A stretch of DNA of 64,000 bases, taken from assembly GCA_026545765.1 (NCBI GenBank), contig CM048844.1, positions 65,657,035 through 65,721,034 on the forward strand. The letters are read 5' to 3'. The stretch is from Plantago major. Its lineage: Eukaryota > Streptophyta > Magnoliopsida > Lamiales > Plantaginaceae. Numbering within the stretch: the first letter of the stretch is position 1; every line of letters starts with the position of its first letter. Shown here piece by piece: positions 37,411 to 47,917 of the stretch. A model generated the notes under the pieces. The model did not search any database. It was not told the DNA's origin and saw only the letters and a list, made by a program, of their open reading frames with translations. A program made the translations under genes and the position numbers.

Positions 37411-38062
37411 TATGATTTAGTAGAAATTGTATATGTTGTTTGTTGTTGTTGGTTTAGTTTTTTTGTATAAATTGTCTAGTTTTTTTAATTAAATATTCTA
37501 TGTTTTAGTAGGAATTGTATATGTTTTTTTTGATGTTTTTGTTTTATGTATTAGGTTTTTGTAAAAATGGTGGCCGAACAAAGAAATTGAAACGTTGTGG
37601 AAGAAGGTGTCTACGAACAAGTCGAGTGTGATGAAAGCTATTTTGTAGATTTATTTAATGTTTTTAAAAATACATGTGTTTTTATAGGTTGTAAATTTTT
37701 GATTATTTTGTATACTGAAATTTATTGTTTTATGAATGAAATTGAAGTTCATGTTTATTTTTCTAAATTTTTTTTTCATTGGATAAATAGGTTGTTACTA
37801 ATGTATGCATGTTAAACATAGACATTTTTACGATAAACATAGACAATTTGATCACAAAACTAGACAATTTGATGTAAAAATCATAACATGTGGATTTGGA
37901 TGAACATTTATGAGCTAAGTAACTTATTTTAAAAAAAAAAATGCGGGTTGACCCGCGAAAAATTAGACTGTATAGTTTTTAAGGTAAATTGTCTAGTTTT
38001 AACGTTTAAGTGGACTTTTTGGACTTTCCTATTTATAAGGGGTCTTTCACAAAACGGACTCT

Positions 38063-39884
38063 CAATGTTTTGGTCTTGTTGTTTCATTTCAGCTTCTTTG
38101 TTTGAAGTTTCAGGTACTTCCGACCTTTCCTGAGTATGTAACTCAGTTGCCTCCCCTGGTTGAGCATTCTGAGCAGATGTCTCAGTTTGATCCCACTCAT
38201 TGAGTTGGGAAACCTGCTCTTTTGCAGGATTTTCTTCCGCAATGAAAGATACTGGTATCTGCAGCTCATGTACCATTTCAGCGGTATCCTTATCTGGCTG
38301 TTGTGGTTGTCGTGCTTGAGACAGACTATTGAGTGTTGAGGCAATGGCAGTATCCTCCAATACTAAGCTATAACTCATCAAAGCATCTTCAATATATTTC
38401 AGTATTTCTTGCTCTGATGGTGTAATTTGTCCAGTGATCTTGGACACAGTTGCTTCTTCAGCAACCTTTGAAACAGGTGCTTGTTCAGCAACCTGTGGTG
38501 TAGGTTCTTCTTCAGATACCTCTACACCAGTTACCTTTTCAGTAACCTTAGTCCTTTTTGATTTTTCTAGGACTTGAGAGATGACTAATTCATCATCTTC
38601 ATCGTCAGAGCTCTCATCAGCATTGGGAACCGATTGGTCCATAATTCATGCGGTTTTTGCAGATTAGGCTTGGTATCTGTCACTACTTTCTTTAGCAGTA
38701 TTTATGACATCATCAGCAAGGCTTTCGGCAATAGTCTTAACATTTCTGAAAGAACTTTCTCTTGTTGAGTCTACTTGTTTAGTAGTCGATACCTCTTTTG
38801 CAGCATTGATGAGTTCATCTGCAGCGACGGCAGGTATCTGAGAATCGACAACCTCAATGGGTGTGCCTTCTGATTTGCCAGCAGACTTCTTCCGTGAAGT
38901 TCTGGGCTTCTTGGTCGCAACTTTTCCCTCAGATAACTCTTCAGTCTTTCGCTTCTTGGAACCTTTCTGAGATCCAGTAACCTTTTTCATCATGTTTGTA
39001 AACTCATACTTGTAGAGTAGATTACTGTTGGCTATGTCTGCCTTCTCTCTGAGCTCAATGCCAAGCTTTTCCAGCAAGTAGCATATCTTTAGACCATAGC
39101 TTACTGTGGTCTTTGGCTCAGCAAGTCCTTTAGCGATTGTAGGCTCAAAGCTTTGAATTTTCTTCAAAAATTTCATGAAGGAGTACTTTCCCCAATTGAA
39201 AGGGTTTTCCAGCCTTTTGTCTTGTTGTTGCAACAAGAACATCATCATCCAACGTTCTTGGCTTATCTGTTCAGCACCTCCTTGTAGACCATCAAAGAAT
39301 CTGTGAAGAATGCATGCCAACACATCCCAGTGAACCAGCAGATGTCTGGTTCTGATGTCAGCAAGCTTGAAATCAGTGGGTGTATTTGATTTTTCAAGAT
39401 CGCACACATCACTGTACAGTTGTTTTACACCTTCAAGGAGGTCATCATCCTTGGTGTCTATTTCAAAATCCTTTCCAAGATTTTGAAGGTCAAACAACTT
39501 GCAGAAAGTTGTTAAGTCTAGAAGGATTTCCTTTCCTTGGACCTTTGTTTTTATAGACACTATTGCAGTGCCTTCAGAAACACAAGATATAATCCTGAAG
39601 TTATTGTAGAATTCTACCACATCTAGTGAAGAGATTCTACTGGGTAGAGCTGATAGAAAACCCTTGATTTTTGCCTTTTCAAGCATGTCAAGTATCAGCT
39701 TTCTATCGGCTCAATTTTCAACAGCAGCCGTGAGGTATTCCTCAATCATAGCACCACCCCAAATCATCCTGTGATTTGAAGTCTAATGATCGGGATTAAA
39801 GTCTCCTACGAATCGATTATTCACTATTACCAACTCTGTTGCTTGCTTTTCAACAGTACCAGTGGTAGAAGATTGGGATTTCAT
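38063..39884 (-). pseudogene. Copia-2 3' ORF, exon 1 with FYNNF domain
   Basis: Frame open from ATG 39884 apart from stops near 39785, 39710, 38664 and 38650. A domain of about 250 residues has DVVEFYNNFRI...VQGKEILLDLTTFCKLF and ILHRFFDGLQGG, in the same order as the Transposase_32-like core of the gypsy 3' ORFs. A lysine-rich, nuclear-signal-like region (KGSKKRKTEE, KKPRTSRKKSAGK) and a long acidic Glu/Ser/Pro region follow. It is interrupted at 38062/34502 by the MULE and ends with TAQ at 34449. The role is unknown; no signal peptide or membrane anchor is seen. Confidence 0.6.
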
Positions 39885-40686
39885 TGTAGTTGATCGTTTG
39901 GGGGCTATCTCTTTATATAGCGTGAGTTTTTCGAAGGTCTGAAAGAGATTAATGTGAAAGATTAGTGATTCTTTGCAGAAAAACTAATTTGGGAGCAGAG
40001 ATTTGCAGAAAAAATAGAAGAAAGAAATTTGCTATTCTTGTGAAAGTCGGAATATTGGATTAGGCGAAAGTGAATTCTTTTGCCAAAATCCTATATATAT
40101 AGCAATGTAATCTCAACAGTCACATACATACAAATTAATTTTGTGTGTAGTTATCTGTGTATTGCAGACAGGCATGGGTAAAAGCTTGTTCGGCATTAAA
40201 TGCATAGTGGGCCCTGTCTGAATTTCAATAGTCCACTATTTACTGAGAGTTAATCTCTGCCGTAAAGATCAATCACCCATTTCATCAAGGGTCACCATTT
40301 CTTCTTCAGCAATGATCACAATCAACAATTGTAATTGTGCCCATTTAATGAATTTTGGCTATTAGCTATCTGAATCACGTTTCTGTGTGAATAAGAACAC
40401 TGTTGTATCTGATTCTATCTTATACTTGTTGTTTTGTTTTTTTTTTTTGTTTCTTTTAACGTTTTTCACAAAGATAGATATAATTCAAATTTCAAGATAG
40501 TAGTTAACTGTAGACAGTTGTACTATCCTCTTTTGTGTTCCCCCTCACTGAGTGATCTAGATATCTGAGTACCCGTCTCAGAGATCTTCAAATAGCCATT
40601 TTACCCTTTAGCCTTTGGTTTCTGGATACCCGTTCCAGATCCCTTTTCTCTCTCCTTTGATATCTTCTTCAGATATCTGAAATTTT
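39885..40686 (-). promoter_or_regulatory. pol/3'-ORF junction: hairpins, PPT-like tract, TATA boxes
   Basis: From the pol stop downstream: hairpins with a 7-nt ACGGGTA loop (40621-40639 and 40560-40586), a purine tract GTGAGGGGGAACACAAAAGAGG (about 40529-40550), then TATA boxes CTATATATATAG (40091-40102) and GCTATATAAAG (39911-39921), 190-200 and about 30 bp before the ATG at 39884. The rest is AT-rich with no ORF. It looks like the 3' end of an ordinary copia element joined to a promoter-driven gene. Confidence 0.5.
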
Positions 40687-43600
40687 TCAGTTCTTTGGTA
40701 GTTCCATTAGTCCAAGACTGTGTCTCAAGGCTAAGAATCTACTTTCTTGTAGTGGCTTAGTGAAGATATCTGCAAGTTGGTCTTCAGTGCCAATCTTGTG
40801 TATCTCTATATTTCCTTTTTCAACATGGTCTCTGATGAAGTGGTGTCTAACATCAATGTGCTTTGTTCTAGCATGAAACTTAGGATTCTGTGTTATGGCA
40901 ATAGAACTTGTGTTGTCACAGAAAATGGGAGTTTTCTCTTCATTGAGTCCATAGTCTCTGAGTTGTTGTTGTATCCACAATATCTGTGAAGCACAACACC
41001 CTGCAGCAATATATTCAGCCTCTGTGGTAGATGTAGCCATTGAGTTTTGTTTCTTGCTGAACCATGATATCAATCTGGCACCAAGAAATTGACAAGTTCA
41101 TGAGGTGCTTTTTCTATCCAGCATAGTCAGCGTCTGAATAGCCAACCAAACTCAATCCACTTTTTTTTGGATACCACAATCCAACTTCTACAGTACCCTT
41201 TACATACCTTAATGTCTTCATAGCAATGTTGTAGTGTGATTGCATTGGATTTGTCTGAAATCTAGCACACACTCCAACTACATATTGAATATCAGGTCTA
41301 CTTGCAGTGAGGTACAGCAGAGACCCAATCAATTTCCTATACTTGTGTTCTTCAACACTCTTGTCAGATTCAGTATAGGTCATTTTGGTTCCAATGCTCA
41401 TAGGTATCTTAGCATTCTTTTCGGAAGGCTTTAGATTGAACTTGTTGAGCATGTCTTTTACATACTTTGTTTGACTAATGAATATTCCATCATTGAGTTG
41501 CTTGACTTGCAGCCCTAGGAAGTAATTCAATTCTCCCATCATGCTCATCTCGAATTTACCTCTCATGAGTTCAGCAAAGTCTTCACAAAGTTGCTTGTCT
41601 TTAGATCCAAATATAATGTCATCAACATATACTTGAACTAAAAGTAGTTTCCCATCATGGTTCAATGTGAAATGTGTTTTATCAACATCTTCTTTCTTCA
41701 AACCACTTTCTAGTAGGTATCTGGCCAATGTATCATACCATGCTCTTGGAGCTTGTTTCAGTCCATACAGAGCTTTCTGAAGCTTATAGACCATCCTACT
41801 TTCTGAGGAAACTTCAAAACCTGGTGGTTGCTCAACATAGACTTCCTCAGCAAGTTCACCATTTAGGAATGCACTCTTGACATCCATTTGATAAACTGTA
41901 AAGTCATTATGAGCTGCAAAGGCTAGAAAGAGTCTTATTGCATCCAATCTTGCAACTGGTGCATAAGATTCATCAAAATCTAGTCCTTCAGTCTGGGTGA
42001 ATCCCTTGGCAACCAACCTAGCTTTGTTTCTGGTTATTTCACCAGACTCATTCATTTTATTTCTGAAAACCCACTTGGTTCCGATTACAGATATTCCGTC
42101 AACAAATGGAACCAGTTTCCAGACTTTGTTTCTCTCAAATTGATCCAACTCTTCTTGCATTGCAGAGATCGAATCTTGATCCTTTCATGTTTCTTCTATA
42201 GTTTTTGGTTCAATATTTGATATGAAACATCCATACAGACAATTTGCATTTTCAACGATTGCTCTTTTAGTTCTAACTCCTTGGTCTATGGGACCAATCA
42301 CATCCTTTGCAGGATGATTTCTTATCCATTTCATAATGGGTTTTGAACTAGTAGGATCAATATCATTTTGATTTGAGTGTGAATCAATATGATCTTTATG
42401 GGATACTTGTACAGTATCTTAGATATCTGACACGTGGGAAATGCCATTATTAAGAACGAAACATCTGCAACCAAACACCCTTAGATGTTTGATACTAGGG
42501 GGTCTACCACTGAAAAGCTCGTAAGGAGTTTTGTCATGGTGTCTGTTAATCAGACATCTATTCTGACTGTAGCATGCTGTGTTTACAGCTTCAACCCAAT
42601 AGATTTCACTTATTTCAGTGTCAGCAAGCATTGTTCTTGCTGCTTCTTTCAGGGTCCTATTCTTTCTTTCAACAACACCATTTTGTTGTGGTGTCCTTAC
42701 AGAAGATAGTTGATGTTGTATACTTTTGCAAGTACAAAACTCTTTGATGTACTGGTTCACAAACTCAGTACCATGGTCTGTTCTGATTACATATGCCTTG
42801 TCATTTTTCATGACTTCGAGCTTATTCAGAAAGTTAGGTATCTCAACCCTTGCATCATATTTGTGTTTGAGAAAGACAACCCAAGTGAATCTTGAGTAAT
42901 CATCAACAACAACCAGACCATACTTCTTTCCTGCATAACTAGTTACTGAGGATTCAAACAGATCCATATGTAACATTTCCAGTGGCCTTTCACTGGAATG
43001 TCTAGTTTTAGACTTGAAAGATGTTTTGGATTGTTTTCCCATTTGGCATGCTAAGCATACACCTTCTTTTCTATATGCCATTTTGGGTAAACCAAGCACC
43101 GACTCTTTCTTGGCTAGCTTATTCAGAGTTTTGAAATTCAAGTGACTCATTCTTTTATGCCATAGCCAATTATCTTAAGTGTGGCCAGATTGACTCACCA
43201 TGAGACATTCTTCGGTTGTGGCGGATGCCCAATCAGCAACATAAAGATTTCCTTTACGCATTGCAACCAAGACTATCTGCTTTGACTCATTGTCAATCAC
43301 TTTACATAGTTTTGACTTGATCTTGATAGTGTACCCTTTGTCTACTATTTGACTCATGCTTAGGAGATTATATTTCAATCCCTTTACATGAAGTACTTCA
43401 GAGATTGTAAGGGCTCCAAACTACAAATTGCCAAAACCTATGGTTTGATTTTCATCTCCTCCAGCAAACCTAATAATTGGTCAAGCATTGCACTTTTTGT
43501 AGTCAATCAGATTTGCTTTGTCTCCTGTCATGTGCTTCCCACATCCACTATCGAAATGCCACTTTGAATTAGTCTTTAGAGTGTTCTGCACAAAACTGGA

Positions 43601-43999
43601 AACAGGTGATTAGGTTCTCATACCAACAATGGAACCATCTGGACTAAAGAATCTTCCAGTAGGAATCTATTTTTGAATGAATTTCTTAGGAACATCCTTT
43701 TGTCTTATAGGAACATAAGGAGGAATTCTAGTTAAATGTTTAGTATCGTTGTCATTAAGAACTATTGTCTTCCTTAGCGTGTTCCTTGGTGCTCCATTTG
43801 GTGCTTTCAGATACCTGTCAGGTTTCTGAGTCTGCTTCTCAGCAAACTTGGCTTTCCTAGCCAGATTTCTTCTAGCCCTGGCATTCAGATTTTCAGTGGC
43901 TTGATTCATCTTCCACTTTTGATAATTGCTGTGAGCAATTCTAGCCTTTAACCATCGTTCTTGCTCTTTTTTCTCTAGAAATTGATTTAGCGAGACTTC
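40687..43999 (-). pseudogene. pol of copia-2 (protease, integrase, RT, RNase H)
   Basis: Minus-strand order: protease DSGCGKHMTG (about 43540); integrase zinc-binding WLWHKRMSHLN...CLACQMGK; catalytic D (LHMDLFE), D (IRTDHGTEF) and E (QQNGVVERKNR) at 42980-42660; reverse transcriptase [13 protein letters not shown] (about 41890) and [10 protein letters not shown] (about 41620); RNase H SDADYAG, TEAEY and CDNTS to the stop at 40687. About 450 bp of the integrase-RT linker is deleted near 42425, an 11-bp deletion breaks RNase H at about 41110, and several stops occur. Key catalytic residues are kept. Confidence 0.85.
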
Positions 44000-44001
44000 T
44001 C

Positions 44002-46166
44002 TTATACCAAGTGAGAAGGTACCAAGGCAAAAGGGGATGAAGGTTGTTTGTACTCACAAGCAAGTTGTTTCCCAATGGCTTTATAGCCAATACCATTCCG
44101 AGCACCTGATGCTATCTGAGATCTCTTCTCAGCAGCTTTGCTAGTCTCTGGATAATCTATTTTCTTTCCAGAAAACGTGACATAGGAGAATTTGTCAGCT
44201 CCTGCAATTTTTACTTTTTGAGAGACATAGCACTGTGGGTGATTACACTTTTCAGTGTTATGTTTCTTTCCAGAGACATTCCCAACAGTTTTCCTTTGGA
44301 CTTGTTTTTCCCACAACGGCTTGGTCGCAACTGCCTTTCCTTTGTCAACAATCTTAGCTTTCTGACCGATACTGTAGATTGTTTGGGAATCACCTTGCTG
44401 AGCACTGAAAAATGTTCGTCCTTCATTACTCTTATTCAGAGTGGTGGAACTGTCTGTGTGTGTGTCCAGTCCAAGTCCTCTCTTTTCTGAAGGATCTCTT
44501 AAATAAGATTGTACTTCAGTAAGAGTGTCACTAGCTTTGGCATAAGATTGAACAGATAGTTCTTTCTTTTTGAGTTCCTTATTCTCAGAAAGAAGATCTT
44601 CACATTTCTTTTGAAGATTGGACATTGCTTCTTTATGTGACTTTTCGGTCTCAGATATCTGAGCCCTGAGAAATGCATTTCCAGCATCCTTTTTCTCAGA
44701 TATCTTGATTATTTGAGAATTTTCCTTTACAAGAGAATTCTTTTCTTCTTCAAGGTTCTCGGCTCTAGCTAGGATCATTAGAAATTCTCTTTCGTAGAGA
44801 TCAAGTTCTCTTTTGAGTTTTTCCAGATCTTTGATTCCCTCTTCATCACTTTCATAAGTATAACAGGAAGTATGTGTTACCTCATCAGCCATTAGACAAG
44901 GTTCAATGATTGAGATATCTGGAAAGATTTCTTCAGCCATTCCACACACTTCTTTCTTCTTATGACCAAAGTCAATTACTTCATGAGAGACACTACACAT
45001 TTCTGGGGAAGGCAGTGTGGAATCATCTGAATCCTCATCCTGAGAATCAGATTAAATATCTAGAGCATCCAGTTGGATTTGAATCTTTTTCCTTTCTTCA
45101 GTGAGCATAGCTCTTTGACTTCTTTTGAAGATTCTTCTGTCTTTCTTGTCACCTGTCTTTAGTTTGTTGAAGGTAGGGCAATCGTTCTTGAAATGACCAG
45201 GTTTCTGACAATAGAAACAGATATCGTTTCCGATTTCTGCTTCCTCAGTACTTGATGCTTTCTGAGCCGACTTGTTCAGCGAGCTTTGCATATTTTTGTA
45301 CTGGCTTTTCTTCTCTCAAATTCTCGACTGACATATTTTCCCATTTGCTTTACAGCAAGAGCATCCTCAGTCACCTCCTTGCTTTTCTTCTTTTCAGAAG
45401 TTCCTTGAGCAACTAGAGCAACATTCTGCAACTTCTCAGTTGTTTGTTCTCTCTGAGTTGTCTCATAGTCAACAGTGGCAAGGTGAGAGAAAAGTTCCAT
45501 AGGAGTGATATTTGGCATTCCTTGGTTAAAGTAGAAAAACTTTGTGTGTTCCCAGTTATGATTTAGACTTCTCACAATAGTCTTAATCTTTTGTGACTGG
45601 GTATATCTATTACTCTCACCAAGTGCAACCATGTCACTCATAAGTGTTGTAAACCGGAAATCTAGTTCTTCAAGAGCCTCGGTGGGACCTTGTTTAAAGT
45701 TTTAGAATTTGAGCTTCAAAACTTCGAACTTATTTTCCTTTGTTTTCTCAGTGCCGGCACAGATTTCTTCAATCAATTGCCAGGCCACTTTCGCAATTTT
45801 TGCACTCCACAGTTTACACTGTATGTGCTCTGGAGTAGAACGTATGATGATATTACGAGCCTGACCATCCAGTCGATTTCTCTTGGCATCTTCCCATGTC
45901 CAGAGATCTCTGGGCTTCGGTTCGTAAAAAACTTTACTGGTAGGTCTCCCAATGGTTGACGCATCTGTCTGTGAAGACCCATCGCTTTGTTCTCTGTCTC
46001 TACCATTAGAAACCTCTATGACTTTCTTGAGTTGTTGAATGACTATTGGGCCATTCTTTATTACTTCGATCATTTCGTCACTGATGGCTTCTAGGTGGAG
46101 CATCATGTTGTTCTACCATTTTTCATAATTCTCTGGGTTGAGAATTGGGGCGTCACTTAAAGACAT
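44002..46166 (-). pseudogene. gag of copia-2 with zinc knuckle and coiled coil
   Basis: The ATG at 46166 (SLSDAPILNPENYEKW) is followed by a TAG at codon 18. The gag core continues through a stop at 45702, and a frame change occurs near 45285. Then comes a canonical knuckle CFYCQKPGHFKNDC (about 45220) and, after a stop at 45052, a 332-codon frame. That frame has a long coiled coil (LEKLKRELDLYEREFL; KKCEDLLSENKELKKKE) and a basic linker up to the protease region. In SIRE-like elements gag and pol are read as one frame. Confidence 0.8.
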
Positions 46167-46270
46167 CCTGCAGCAAACACACTAAACAAACAAATCAAGT
46201 GTAGGTGAAAAGCAGTTTGTGGGCACTTATCTAGGATCTAGGTTCAGTGCAGAAGGCTTGGGAACCTCCT

Positions 46271-46282
46271 GCCCTGATACCA
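46271..46282 (-). other. Primer binding site of copia-2
   Basis: Minus-strand TGGTATCAGGGC, the initiator tRNA-Met type, 2 bp from the 5' LTR edge. The leader 46167-46270 shows no other feature. Confidence 0.88.
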
Positions 46283-46284
46283 CT

Positions 46285-47917
46285 TGTTGATCCAGATAAT
46301 GGCAAAGTAAAAGACTTGGGGGGGGGGGGGGTTAATAGTCTTTTAAAACTTTTGTCGATAAACACAGTTTCTCAGATATCTGTGAAGATATCTGATACTT
46401 CATTTCAGAGAGCGGAAGACTTTTCTGAGATAAGTGCACGTGCTCAGCAAGATAAGTGTAAGTACTTTGCAAGATAAGTAAAGCAAGTAATAAACTGCAG
46501 AAAGTAAATAAGACAAATCTTTTTATAGTGGTATCTGAAGGTGGCGTAATCCTTCAACTAATCCACTTCGGCCTTTCTCAGACCTAGAATCCACTAAGAC
46601 AGATAAATGAGATAACCTTACAGATATCTTCTCTTGATTCCTAAATACACTAGGTTCCCAACCAAAGTGTTCCCCCTGAGTTATTCCCCGGCTTTCACAT
46701 CCAAGTACTTCCTGTACTCAGAAACCTTTTGAGTTGTTCCTTAGTTTCCCAAACTAAGTACTTCCTGTGCTCAATAACCTTGGAGTTATTCCTTAGTTTC
46801 CCAAACTAAGTACACCTTGTGCTCCATGCCGTTTAAGGTGTTGGTTAAGGTAAATTGTCAGGTGAGCTTCTTTAATAACTTGTTCAGTTATTCAGATAGC
46901 TCTATGAATCAAGTATACTTAATACACTTTGCAATGTATGGTATATTGTTCTCTACTGACCCAAGCCTATGATAAGTGTTCAAGATAATGAAACTCAGAT
47001 ACGAAATCTTAGTTCAACTCTATCACAAATAACAATGCTCGTTAAGGATCAGGACACTTAGATCTTTGGTGCTACTTAGAATCTAGAGCTTTGGTCGTAA
47101 CAGAAAGCTTGAAGGTAAGTAGTAAGCTTGTGAGAATATTCAGTATGTAGTTCTGTGTTCTATGGTGTTCAGTGTGTATTCTCAAGCAGTCTAAGTGTTG
47201 ATATTTATAGATGAATTTGAGTGCCGTTTGAATAGTATCTGTTACGCTTAAATCAAATTCAAACTATTGATATCTGAGTATAGTACTGTAGCAGGTTATT
47301 CTTCTTTTTCAGAAGCTACTGTTTTTGTTCAGACATTTCTCTCCGCGCATTTAATGCACTGTACTATACTGTGCCCTGTAGTGCCAACGGAACTATGCAT
47401 TCTATCAGAGTTCTCTGAAGCTTTGCACGTCCTTTTCCAGAGATTATCACAACTCCAGATACCACTTGTTGAAATAACTTTGTTATAATATATTTCTTCT
47501 CAGAAACATAGTTTATGTCTAAGGTATCTGAGTGTAGATATCTGTGGTCACTTTCCTCGTTTCAGAAATCTTTTATTTCTCAGATATCTTTTGCAACACT
47601 GTTTATTTAAAAACGCTTGTGTCTTCAAGATATCTGGTCATAGGTATCTGAAAAACCTTTGTCTTTAGAAATTTTGTGCGGTCTTCAAATCTTCAAAATT
47701 GTTGAACTTTTCCTGCAGGATGCCTTCTTCTTGGTCTTCTTCAGAAAATAAAAATTACATTTAGAGACCTAACATTCTATACAAGATTTTCTAGACTATC
47801 ATACTTAGTGAGTTTCATCTTTTACAGTGTTCAAGTGAACCAAGAGTACTATCCACCTTTCTGAGCTATGATAAGTCATTAGGTTGCTGATCAAAATCTA
47901 AACAGATATTCCTAATA
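46285..47917 (-). repeat. 5' LTR of copia-2
   Basis: 1633 bp, homologous to 28907-30428 with two extra stretches (about 47469-47550 and 47699-47755). TATA box (minus CTATAAATAT) at 47201-47210, hairpin repeats at about 46735-46815, and a G-run of about 14 near 46318-46331. The outer edge reads CCTAATA instead of CCTAACA, a terminal mutation. The GAAAT duplication follows. Confidence 0.88.

Larger units (their letters stand above)
34502..38062 (+). mobile_element. Mutator-like (MULE) element
   Basis: 3561 bp flanked by the 9-bp duplication CAATGTTTT (34493-34501 and 38063-38071), the Mutator hallmark, inside exon 1 of the copia-2 3' ORF. Imperfect terminal inverted repeats share GGAAAGTCCAAAAAGTCC and TTTCGCGGGTCAA. 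No transposase domain was recognised, so it is non-autonomous. It holds a gene-start-like segment (34648-34960) and a large minisatellite. Confidence 0.8.
28907..47917 (-). mobile_element. Copia-2, long SIRE-like element with 3' ORF
   Basis: Flanked by GAAAT (28902-28906 and 47918-47922), inserted into copia-1 gag. Minus-strand order: 5' LTR, tRNA-iMet primer site, gag (46166), protease, integrase, reverse transcriptase and RNase H (to 40687), hairpins and a PPT-like tract, a promoter-like region, a 3' ORF with introns (39884-30812), PPT, 3' LTR. Total 19,011 bp including a 3.6-kb Mutator-like insertion. Gag-pol has several stops and deletions. Confidence 0.88.
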
